64,000 bases of DNA from Oceanospirillum linum (GTDB lineage Bacteria; Pseudomonadota; Gammaproteobacteria; Pseudomonadales; Halomonadaceae): NCBI RefSeq assembly GCF_900182785.1, contig NZ_FXTS01000002.1, positions 124,001 to 188,000 on the forward strand, read 5' to 3'. The notes under the pieces were generated by a model. It was not told the DNA's origin. It made no database searches and saw only the letters and a program-made list of their open reading frames with translations. The position numbers were made by a program, and so were the translations under genes. Positions 18,148 through 26,219 of the stretch are shown in pieces. Position 1 is the stretch's first letter; each line of letters opens with the position of its first letter.

Positions 18148-18250
18148 ATGGCCTGTTAACGCAATTAAAATATCAGGATAGGATCACCTTTACTGAAATA
18201 TACATTCAGACAAGTTTATTGTGGCTCTTAAGAGGTCAGGAGTAGTGGTG

Positions 18251-18601
18251 ATGCGACAGTGGATTGTTTTGTTTCTGATGGCTCTAATGGTTACTGAGTT
18301 ACATGCTGAAGACTTAGAGCAAAAGTTGGATGCGTTGTGCCTGCGAGTAGAGCGGTGTGCCTGGCAGCAGTTGGATGCGGATAACCTGCCGGTAGAAAAT
18401 CAGAGAGAACTAAAAGCCCGTCTTAAAACGGTCTGTGACTCCATTCATCGGGATACGGTATTAACCCAGGAGTCTCAATTTAAATACCGTATTGAAGCAT
18501 GTGTCGAAAGTATGCTGGCGCAAAGCTGCGATGAACTCATCCTGACACCCTCCCCAACTCAGGCCTGTCAACAGCTAGCGGAAGAGTCTGCTAATCGCTG
18601 A
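18251..18601 (+). CDS. Small secreted hypothetical protein with four cysteines in pairs
   Basis: No family is recognised. The ATG at 18251 is chosen because AGGAG lies 9 bases before it and a clean signal peptide follows (MRQWIVLFLMALMVTELHA, cut before EDLEQ). The mature part is about 96 residues, acidic and probably helical. It has cysteines in ALCLRVERCAW, TVCDS, EACVESM, QSCDE and QACQQ, a pattern suited to disulphides in the periplasm. It stands just before the FIST gene, 65 bases away. Confidence 0.65.
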   Translation: MRQWIVLFLMALMVTELHAEDLEQKLDALCLRVERCAWQQLDADNLPVENQRELKARLKTVCDSIHRDTVLTQESQFKYRIEACVESMLAQSCDELILTPSPTQACQQLAEESANR

Positions 18602-18666
18602 TGGGGGCTGTCTTTAATATAACAGTTGCTTGATCTGGAAATCCGGGCCAGAAATATGAGGTGGCT

Positions 18667-19899
18667 ATGAGTAAAAAGCTGGATGGAAAGGTAACTACAC
18701 CTTCACAGGGCGGGTCTTTGCCAGAGATTGGATCGGCTTTATCGGTTTTAACCCAGGCTGTGACAGCGGTTTCTCACCTACAGGAAGCCGCTGAATGTGC
18801 TGCAGAGCTTCAGCAGACCTTCGGTAATACACAGCTGAAATGGGTTCTGTTCTTTTGTTCGGCTCAACTTGATGTTGAAGCATTAGCAACAGAGCTTGAG
18901 TGTCTTATGCCTGATAAAACGATTATTGGGTGCACCAGTGCAGGTGAATTAAGCCCGGCAGGCTACTGTCAGAGAAGCGTAACAGCTGTTGCTTTTCCTG
19001 AAGCTGCTTTCCATATCGAGACAGCTCTTATCGAGCATCTGGATCAGTTTGATTTTACTAAAGCCCAGCAGCAAGTGAGTCATATGCTGGAACGCTGCCA
19101 GTTAAAGCAAAAAGCTCCGCTCAAGGGGCATACCTTTTTGCTGACTCTGCTGGATGGTATGTCGGATCATGAAGAAGTGGTTCTGAATATACTGAATGCT
19201 GTACTGGGTAGTACCCCTATGCTGGGTGGCTCTGCAGGAGATGATCTTGATTTCTCTCATACGCAGGTGGTTTATCAGGGTAAAAGCTATCAAAACGCAG
19301 CAGTACTGATGTTGGTTAATACGGCCTGTCCTTTTATGGTGTTTTCCCAGAAGCATGTGGAAGATACTGATGAACTGTTTGTTGCGACGAAAGTGGATAG
19401 CGAGCACAGACGGGTTTATGAGCTAAATGCTCAGCCTGCAGCAGAGGTGTATGCCAATGCGATTGGCGTTGCGCTGGACCAGTTAACACCTACTGTATTT
19501 GCACGCCATACCCTGAGTGTTCGTATTGCAGGAGAGAGCTTTGTCCGAGCCGTACAAAGTGCTAATGACGATGGCAGTCTAAGTTTTTATTGTGCTGTCG
19601 AGCGTGGCATTGTTCTGCGCCGTAATCAACATCTGGATATTCCCCAGGCCCTGGATCTTTTACTGAGTCGCATTGATGAAAGGCTTGGTGAACAGCAGCT
19701 GATACTTGGCTTTGACTGCATCTTTCGACAGTTGGAGCTAAGAACTCTTAATAAGCTTAGTCGTGTCTCTGATCGTTTGTCCTACCACCCTGTTGTGGGC
19801 TTTAACACCTACGGGGAGCATGTTAACGGCATTCACCTCAATGCAACCTTTACGGGGGTCGCCATCGGACTTGGGCAAAAAAAGAGTGCTGAACTTTGA
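18667..19899 (+). CDS. nosP: FIST-domain protein, NosP-like
   Basis: A cytoplasmic sensor of 410 residues with an N-terminal FIST domain (WVLFFCSAQLD, TIIGCTSAGELSPAGY) and a C-terminal FIST_C domain (ILGFDCIFRQLEL, VVGFNTYGEHVN, ending FTGVAIGLG). In Pseudomonas and other bacteria FIST proteins of this size (NosP) bind haem and nitric oxide and inhibit a partner histidine kinase encoded next door. Here the next gene 27 bases downstream is such a kinase. The ATG at 18667 follows GAGG. Haem binding is inferred from family, not visible in sequence. Confidence 0.82.
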   Translation: MSKKLDGKVTTPSQGGSLPEIGSALSVLTQAVTAVSHLQEAAECAAELQQTFGNTQLKWVLFFCSAQLDVEALATELECLMPDKTIIGCTSAGELSPAGYCQRSVTAVAFPEAAFHIETALIEHLDQFDFTKAQQQVSHMLERCQLKQKAPLKGHTFLLTLLDGMSDHEEVVLNILNAVLGSTPMLGGSAGDDLDFSHTQVVYQGKSYQNAAVLMLVNTACPFMVFSQKHVEDTDELFVATKVDSEHRRVYELNAQPAAEVYANAIGVALDQLTPTVFARHTLSVRIAGESFVRAVQSANDDGSLSFYCAVERGIVLRRNQHLDIPQALDLLLSRIDERLGEQQLILGFDCIFRQLELRTLNKLSRVSDRLSYHPVVGFNTYGEHVNGIHLNATFTGVAIGLGQKKSAEL

Positions 19900-19929
19900 A
19901 CCAGCGAATACCGGATTCAGGGGAAAATG

Positions 19930-22509
19930 ATGAGTATACCCATGAGTGATGCTGATTATCTTGAGCTGCAGCGGCTTCGGCGGGAACGGAAGCAGTTGCA
20001 TAAAGAGAGAGAGGCTCTGGTTCAGGCGAATTATCGTCTGCAGCAGATGAATCTGGCACTCATTGATCGGGTTGAGGCGGCACCGGATGTCGGTGGGCGG
20101 GCTTATGCCGCATTTGAGAACTCTGCTTTGTTGGCGGAGCAGGTTCGGGAGCGTACCGCAGCTTTAAATGCAGCTCTGGTAGAGCTCCGGGATAGCAATC
20201 AGGCTTTGAAACAGGCCCATATCGAGATTGAAACACTGCATAACCGCCTCATGGATGCGATTGAAAGTATGGCGGATGCTTTTGTCCTGTTTGATGGACA
20301 AAAGCGCATGGTGCTCTGTAACAGCCGTTACCGGGAGATCTGGCAACGTTATAACTTGCCTGTTCAGGTGGGTACTACGCTCACAGAGATTAACCGCTAT
20401 GCCACGGATGTTTTGTTAGACGATGCGACAACACAGGAAGAGATGCAGCTGTATCGACAGGTTTATGGACAGGTTGTCCGTTTGAGGGATGGTCGCTGGT
20501 TACAGGTTAATCAGAGGGAGACATCAACGGGTGATCTTTCTATTCTCTATACTGATATTACCCGATTGAAAGCTATCGAAACTGAGCGCCGGGAGGCGGC
20601 TTTGGCAGAGAAATCCCGTGTCCTGCAAAGTACACTGGAGAACCTTTCTCAGGGGGTGGTTCTGGTTAGTGATAAGGGAATACCAGAGGTATGGAATTCT
20701 CGCCTGACAGAGTTGATGGCGATACAGGAACGGGAGTTGACGGATTGTCTGGATTTTTCCCGGATGATCAATCGGATATTTGACCGTACCGATCTGGGCA
20801 GCCCTCCCACCGAAGCTTTGTTATCAGAAGATAATGCGCTCTGCGAAGTGGTCGGCACAGATGGTTCTGTGCTTGAGATCCGCCAGCGCCCCCGTTCCGA
20901 AGGAGGGCGGGTTATCACCTTTAGCGATGTCACAGAACGTAGTTTATTTGCAAAGGCCTTACAGCAAAGCGAACAGAAGATGCGCCTGATTACAGATGCT
21001 TTGCCGGCGATGATCTGTTACATCAATGCATGTCTGGAGTATGAGTTTACTAATAGGGCCTACCAAAAATGGCATGGTTTAAAGCGTGATGAACTATTGG
21101 GACGCCATTTAAGTGAGGTTTATTCGGCGCACCAGTTACAGCGTTTGGCGCGGTATATCGACCGTGTTATTCAGGGTAATACGGTAAGCTTTGAAGTCGA
21201 TGAAGCCAATCAGCAGGGTGAGAGCCGATACTTATATAAATCCTATGTTCCACATATATCTGCAACAGGGGAGACTCTCGGTTTCTTTGTGTTGACCCAG
21301 GATATTACTGAGCGGCGTCAGACGGCTCAGGCACTACGTGATGCTAATGTGCTGTTGGAGCAAAGGGTTGAGGCGCGTACATCAGAGCTTTCAGAAGCTA
21401 AAAAACAGGCTGAAGAAGCAAATATTTCTAAGACTAAGTTTCTGGCTGCGATCAGTCATGATCTGTTACAACCGGTGAATGCTGCACGTTTGTTTAACAG
21501 CGCTTTGACCGAGTACCCATTGGAAAAGGCTGCACAGCAATTAGTGCACTCAACCGGCTCCTCCCTTAACGACATCGAGGGTCTGATCGGAGCATTAGTC
21601 GATATTTCTAAGCTTGATGCAGGTGTTGTCGAGGCTCAGATGGGGGTGTTCTCTCTTGACGTTCTGCTGGAAAACCTTTGCTATGAGTATCAGTGTCAGA
21701 CAGCTCTTAAGCAGCAGAGGTTTCGTTCGCGGGTCGTAAGCTGTACGGTCTGTTCAGACTCTCAGCTGTTAGGGCGTATTCTGAGAAATTTCCTGACAAA
21801 TGCCAGCCGATATACTGATCCCGGTGGCCAGATATTACTTGCATCCCGAAAGCGTGGTGAGTATGTCAGTATTGAAGTCTGGGATGCCGGTGAGGGTATC
21901 GAAGCGGGAAAAATGAGTGAGATTTTTCGGGAGTTCAGTCGTCTGAAGCGTAATGCTTCAGATAAAGGGTTAGGGCTGGGACTTGCCATTGTAGAGAAAA
22001 TTGCCCGCGTACTTAATCATCGCATTCAGGTACGTTCAATACCAGGCAAAGGCTCAGTATTCTCCATTGAGGTGCCCTTGGCAGACCCGGATAAGATCGT
22101 ATGTACCGAGTCATTACCTCTGATGCATAAGACTGACCCTCTGGAAGGTCGGCCGGTATTGGTGATTGATAATGATCCGGCGATTTGTCATGGCATGGAA
22201 CAGCTGCTGGATGGCTGGGGGGTCGATGTGATGGTCGCTCTTGGACGTGATGATGCCTGGCAGTTAATTGATGAGGGGTTCTCACCTGAGCTTATTTTAG
22301 TAGATTATCACCTGGATAATGACATAACAGGGATCGATGTAGCCCGTGAGTTGAATGAGCGAATGATAGACCCTGCCCCGGTTATTGTTGTTACGGCAAA
22401 TTACTCCGGAACATTAAATGCTGAGATTAAAGCCGCACAATATCAACTATTGAAAAAGCCGGTAAAGCCGATGAACCTCAGGCTGCTTATGGGACAGTTA
22501 ATTCGCTGA
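19930..22509 (+). CDS. nahK: Hybrid histidine kinase, NahK/ErcS'-like
   Basis: A cytoplasmic kinase with no membrane segment, 859 residues. An N-terminal coiled coil (about 5-110) is followed by three PAS domains (about 105-220, 235-345, 350-455), a second coiled coil, HisKA with phospho-acceptor His510 in AISHDLLQP, and an ATPase domain with NFLTNASRY, DAGEGI and GLGLGLAI. A C-terminal receiver domain has Asp792 in LVDYHL. It follows the NosP-like gene directly, the arrangement of PA1975-PA1976 in P. aeruginosa, where the kinase links NO sensing to biofilm control. AGGGG lies 6 bases before the ATG at 19930; the ATG at 19927 is also possible. Confidence 0.88.
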   Translation: MSIPMSDADYLELQRLRRERKQLHKEREALVQANYRLQQMNLALIDRVEAAPDVGGRAYAAFENSALLAEQVRERTAALNAALVELRDSNQALKQAHIEIETLHNRLMDAIESMADAFVLFDGQKRMVLCNSRYREIWQRYNLPVQVGTTLTEINRYATDVLLDDATTQEEMQLYRQVYGQVVRLRDGRWLQVNQRETSTGDLSILYTDITRLKAIETERREAALAEKSRVLQSTLENLSQGVVLVSDKGIPEVWNSRLTELMAIQERELTDCLDFSRMINRIFDRTDLGSPPTEALLSEDNALCEVVGTDGSVLEIRQRPRSEGGRVITFSDVTERSLFAKALQQSEQKMRLITDALPAMICYINACLEYEFTNRAYQKWHGLKRDELLGRHLSEVYSAHQLQRLARYIDRVIQGNTVSFEVDEANQQGESRYLYKSYVPHISATGETLGFFVLTQDITERRQTAQALRDANVLLEQRVEARTSELSEAKKQAEEANISKTKFLAAISHDLLQPVNAARLFNSALTEYPLEKAAQQLVHSTGSSLNDIEGLIGALVDISKLDAGVVEAQMGVFSLDVLLENLCYEYQCQTALKQQRFRSRVVSCTVCSDSQLLGRILRNFLTNASRYTDPGGQILLASRKRGEYVSIEVWDAGEGIEAGKMSEIFREFSRLKRNASDKGLGLGLAIVEKIARVLNHRIQVRSIPGKGSVFSIEVPLADPDKIVCTESLPLMHKTDPLEGRPVLVIDNDPAICHGMEQLLDGWGVDVMVALGRDDAWQLIDEGFSPELILVDYHLDNDITGIDVARELNERMIDPAPVIVVTANYSGTLNAEIKAAQYQLLKKPVKPMNLRLLMGQLIR

Positions 22510-22635
22510 CGCAGGTGGCTTACTCTCTGCATTTTATATCTTCTGGGCTGTCATTAACCTGTCAGTAACTCTTAAAACCCCTGTCATTCTTTCTTGGCAT
22601 ACTCCACATTAATTCTTTCCGTCGGAGTGTTGCCC

Positions 22636-23202
22636 ATGAATCCTTTTCTGCGTTCTACCCGGATAGTCAATTGGGATCATCCGGAAGTTTTGGCACTTGC
22701 CAGCTACCTGACAAAGCAGAGTGAGGCTCCCCTGGTGTTCATTGCCAAAACGTTTGATTGGGTGTGCGGCCACATTGAGGATACCGAGGCGTGTCAGAAG
22801 ACAGCTGCTACACTGAGGGCTTCGGATGTCCTTGTTCAAAAGCGTGGTTGCTGTTTTGCTAAGAGCCATCTGCTGGCGGCTTTATTAAGGGCTAACGGGA
22901 TCTCAGCAGGTTTTGCATATCAGGCTGTTGAAAATGAATGGGGAAAGCCGTCCTATCGCTTACATGGACTGAATACGGTTTATCTTCCTCGATCAGGCTG
23001 GTGTGATCTTGATACGATGGGGCATTGGCAGAATATTGAAAAATACTCAGGGCCGCCAGATATACGTTTGAACTACCCTGATGCTACGCGAATTAAAGGT
23101 GTATGGCCTAACCCTCTGAGTTGTGTTGTTGGCACTTTTTCTGACAATCTGCCTATACAGAGGCTTTATTGTGATTCGTCGGAAATAAATACCGGTGGCT
23201 GA
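22636..23202 (+). CDS. Transglutaminase-like cysteine protease-fold protein
   Basis: A 188-residue cytoplasmic protein of the transglutaminase superfamily. The triad can be placed: Cys in KRGCCFAKSHLLAALLR, His in YRLHGLNTVYL, and Asp in GWCDLDTMG. The ATG at 22636 has GGAG 7-8 bases upstream; a longer start lacks a ribosome site. The substrate is unknown. Its last 37 bases overlap the end of the convergent diguanylate cyclase gene. Confidence 0.85.
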   Translation: MNPFLRSTRIVNWDHPEVLALASYLTKQSEAPLVFIAKTFDWVCGHIEDTEACQKTAATLRASDVLVQKRGCCFAKSHLLAALLRANGISAGFAYQAVENEWGKPSYRLHGLNTVYLPRSGWCDLDTMGHWQNIEKYSGPPDIRLNYPDATRIKGVWPNPLSCVVGTFSDNLPIQRLYCDSSEINTGG

Positions 23203-24491
23203 TATGAAACAACCTGATTGCGGCCTCCAGCTTTTGCCTGATAGAGTGCCTTGTCCGCCTGAGAGAGGAGCTTGTCTACTTCGTCGGTGGCATGGCGTAC
23301 GATGTCAACACCCAGGCTGACAGTGATCGCAGGAATTGTACCGCTATTGATAGAGTTCTGTTCGATCTCACTGCGAATCTTATCGCTTACTTCAACAGCA
23401 TCTTCCAAACCGTATCCTGGAAATATCATTGCGAATTCCTCTCCGCCCATACGACCTATAAAGCTGCCATTAGGCAGAAGAGATGAGATCCACTTAACAG
23501 CAAATTTCAGAGTGTCATCACCCATGGCGTGTCCGTATTGGTCGTTTACTCTTTTAAAATGATCAACATCCAACATAACTATTGCCATAGGGGATTTGGT
23601 CCGATGGGCAACGGTGAGTATTTGTTGTGCTCGCTCCATAAAATAGCCACGATTGATACAGCCTGTCAGAGCGTCACGGGTAGCCATCTCGTGCAGTTTT
23701 TTCATTGTGCCATTGAGGCTGTTTACCGTATTACGAATGTTGTGTAATTCCTGATAACGGGCCTCTTTAAGAGGGGTATATTCAGTCTGCTGTTCCAGCA
23801 CTGTCAGAGCTTGGCTGGCCTCAGTGACAGGGGTTATCAGATGTTTGTATAAATTGTAGCCTATGATAAAAACCACCAGTAAGAGCATCGAGATACTGCA
23901 GGCTGCGACCATTAACATCTGATTATTCGTTGCAGTTATTAACGTCATGTTTTTCGTTTGCAATGCAGTTGCATCGCTGATGATCTTATTCTGAAGCTCA
24001 AACAGTTCTTGTTTGTATTTATCCCAACGCGTCTGCAATGTTTGTTCCAGTTGAATCAGGTTTTCATGCTCAATGCTACTGAGCCGTTCTGCCCGGCTGC
24101 TCAATAGTGGCTGTCGTGTTCGGCGAATTTCGCGTATGAGTTCAAATGCAGCACGAACCGTCTTCTGGGTATTCTGATTGAAACCAAAAGAGGGCTGAAA
24201 TGCGAGTACCTGGGCTGCCAGAGCATTTTTTCGGATCAGTGTCAGGCTGCCGCCATAAGCCACCAGGTCACCCATGCGTTCGAGTCGCTCGAGGTTTAAT
24301 GCTGCGCGCTGATGATCATGGATGGCCGGTAAAAGTTCTTTCTGACTGGTGTCAATCAGGCGAATGCTATAACGGTGAACAGCGGTGACTATTGCCAGAG
24401 CGCAGATTACAAAAATGACCAGAACAATGGTTAATTTTTGCAATAAACGACGAATATGTGGGCGCTTTGCGCCTGGGGTCAGGTTCTGCAT
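23166..24491 (-). CDS. Membrane diguanylate cyclase with periplasmic sensor domain
   Basis: It makes cyclic di-GMP; 441 residues. A membrane helix at about 19-40 is followed by a helical periplasmic region of about 150 residues, a second helix (MLMVAACSISMLLLVVFIIGY) and a HAMP-like linker. The GGDEF domain has RDALTGCINRGYF, VDHFKRVNDQYGHAMGDD and the active loop GGEEF. No RxxD inhibitory site precedes the motif, so product inhibition is not expected. It is the last gene of an operon with two binding proteins, the first of which is one base away. The binding proteins may present their ligand to the periplasmic domain. Confidence 0.92.
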   Translation of the reverse strand: MQNLTPGAKRPHIRRLLQKLTIVLVIFVICALAIVTAVHRYSIRLIDTSQKELLPAIHDHQRAALNLERLERMGDLVAYGGSLTLIRKNALAAQVLAFQPSFGFNQNTQKTVRAAFELIREIRRTRQPLLSSRAERLSSIEHENLIQLEQTLQTRWDKYKQELFELQNKIISDATALQTKNMTLITATNNQMLMVAACSISMLLLVVFIIGYNLYKHLITPVTEASQALTVLEQQTEYTPLKEARYQELHNIRNTVNSLNGTMKKLHEMATRDALTGCINRGYFMERAQQILTVAHRTKSPMAIVMLDVDHFKRVNDQYGHAMGDDTLKFAVKWISSLLPNGSFIGRMGGEEFAMIFPGYGLEDAVEVSDKIRSEIEQNSINSGTIPAITVSLGVDIVRHATDEVDKLLSQADKALYQAKAGGRNQVVSYQPPVFISDESQ

Positions 24492-24492
24492 A

Positions 24493-25278
24493 TTAATACA
24501 CGTTAAATGGGAAGTACTTTTTACTCAGAGCGCGTAGTTCGCCGGAATTAACTAATGCCTGAATCGCTTGGTCGACCTGTATTTTTAATTCAGGATCCGC
24601 TTTGGTGATACCAAGATGAACATCACCGGAGAGGGTCTTTTCCTCTAGCGGCAAACCCACAAAATCCAGGTTATCGTTCTCTGGCCGTTCAAGAAAATTC
24701 AGTGCAAAAAGTGTTGGTATCAGGATGTAATCGACCTGACTTTTCTGAAGAGCAAGCATTGTCTCACCGATGGATGCTTTGACAAGGATTTCCCCTTTGG
24801 CGTGATCTGACAGATAGCGCCACTGTGTTGAACCGGCCGTTACGGCAATGCTGGTGTCAGGGTTTTTGATGACCTCAACCGGTTTTTGTGTACTGTTGTC
24901 CATGTGACCTAAAAGGCTGCTGGTTGAACGGTAGTACTTAGCGCTAAAGTTAATGCGTTTGGCGCGCTCTTCCGTCCGGAGAAGGTTGCTGGCTGCCAGT
25001 TGGATCTCATTAGCTTCCAACGCAGGTATAACTTGTGGAAAGGGCAGGAGGGTAAATTCACAATGAGCTTTTATCTTTCTGCACACGGCCATGGCTATAT
25101 CTGCGTTGTAACCGGAAATTTTCCCATTTTCATTGAGGTAATTAAAAGGAGGGAAAGAGGTTGAGATACCTATCTTAATTGTCTTGTTTTTCTGGGCTGC
25201 ACTGAGTGTCTGGCTAAAACCAATCAATATCAGACCAATGGCCAGGCAGGTAATAGAAAAGAGCTTATGACATGCCAT
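24493..25278 (-). CDS. Periplasmic solute-binding protein, family 3 (amino-acid type)
   Basis: 261 residues with a signal peptide (LFSITCLAIGLILIGFSQTLSAAQ). The mature protein begins KTIKIGISTSFPPFNYLNENGKISGYNADIAMAVC, the SBP family 3 pattern. ASNLLRTEERAKRINFSAKYY and a C-terminal VDQAIQALVNSGELRALSKKYFP follow. No permease or ATPase gene is near. It lies 14 bases after another such gene and one base before a diguanylate cyclase gene, which suggests a sensory role. The ligand is unknown. Confidence 0.9.
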   Translation of the reverse strand: MACHKLFSITCLAIGLILIGFSQTLSAAQKNKTIKIGISTSFPPFNYLNENGKISGYNADIAMAVCRKIKAHCEFTLLPFPQVIPALEANEIQLAASNLLRTEERAKRINFSAKYYRSTSSLLGHMDNSTQKPVEVIKNPDTSIAVTAGSTQWRYLSDHAKGEILVKASIGETMLALQKSQVDYILIPTLFALNFLERPENDNLDFVGLPLEEKTLSGDVHLGITKADPELKIQVDQAIQALVNSGELRALSKKYFPFNVY

Positions 25279-25292
25279 AAAAAGGGCCTAAT

Positions 25293-26051
25293 CTAGTAAA
25301 TGTTGAAAGGGAAGTACTTATTATTAAGCCTGTTAAAGCTGCCATCGGTTAGCAAACTACGAAGCGCCTGATCAATATCAGGTTTTAACTGCTTTTGCGC
25401 CGGGTTAATGGCCACGGCAATATCTCCTGCTAACCCAGAGCTTTCGATAGGGTTACCAATCAGGTCGAAGAGCCCACTTTCATCGGAATAAAGAAAACCC
25501 AATTGAAGAATTGTCGAAAGCAGAACTAAGTCAACATCACCGCGTTTCAATGCAGCGTAAATATCACTGATATCAGTATAAACTACAGCTTCCATCGCTG
25601 CGCTATGATTCTGTTGAAGATAGAATGCATGCACAGAGCCTTTAATAACAGCGACTCGGGTTGACCGGTACTTCGGTTGAGTATTTGGATTGCCGACGTA
25701 ATAGGAGACGGAGCGCATGTAGCGTTCTGAAAATACAAACTCCCGTGAGCGTGCTTCAGTGACCAGAATATTGGAAAAAGCCAGGTCGATGCGGCCCTGA
25801 CGGATATCACTAATATTGGTACTGAAAGGTTGTAGAACAAATATACATTGGCGTTTTATCCGTTCGCATATCTGCTGAGCTAACTCCCCTTCAAACCCCA
25901 TAACCTGATGATTGGCATCGCGATAGCCCATGACTGGAGCGCTCAGAATGCCCACTGTAAGGGGAGAGGCAGCCTGAACAGGTGTTGTAGCACACAGCGC
26001 TGCCAGTAAAGTGCCAAAGCTTAAAAACGCTAAAACAGCTGATCGAACCAT
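25293..26051 (-). CDS. Periplasmic solute-binding protein, family 3
   Basis: 252 residues, a paralogue of the next gene with the same ending (KYFPFNIY against KYFPFNVY). The ATG at 26051 gives a good signal peptide (MVRSAVLAFLSFGTLLAAL to VQAAS). An upstream TTG at 26087 lies inside the T run of a terminator and was rejected. The mature domain has GFEGELAQQICERIKRQCIF and SNILVTEARSREFVFSERY. It is the first gene of a three-gene operon ending in a diguanylate cyclase. The ribosome site is weak (AGGA, 11 bases away). Confidence 0.88.
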   Translation of the reverse strand: MVRSAVLAFLSFGTLLAALCATTPVQAASPLTVGILSAPVMGYRDANHQVMGFEGELAQQICERIKRQCIFVLQPFSTNISDIRQGRIDLAFSNILVTEARSREFVFSERYMRSVSYYVGNPNTQPKYRSTRVAVIKGSVHAFYLQQNHSAAMEAVVYTDISDIYAALKRGDVDLVLLSTILQLGFLYSDESGLFDLIGNPIESSGLAGDIAVAINPAQKQLKPDIDQALRSLLTDGSFNRLNNKYFPFNIY

Positions 26052-26083
26052 TGAGGCAACGTCCTGATAAACAGCTCTGGCGA

Positions 26084-26123
26084 GCAAAAAAAGACGGCTG
26101 TACTTTTCATATGTACAGCCGTC
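26084..26123 (-). terminator. Strong intrinsic terminator 35 bases before the binding-protein operon
   Basis: On the - strand GACGGCTGTAC pairs perfectly with GTACAGCCGTC around a 9-base loop (26113-26123 with 26093-26103), followed by seven T (26092-26086). It lies about 100 bases after the YdiJ stop and so ends that gene. The next start codon is only 33 bases beyond the T run, which leaves little room for a separate promoter. Confidence 0.9.
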
Positions 26124-26219
26124 CTTGGTACAGTATTCATTTTTTACTAGTAAAAACCCGAAAAAATAAAGGAATATACTAGTTTTAGAACTGCATTGTA
26201 CTACAAAGATTCATAAGGT

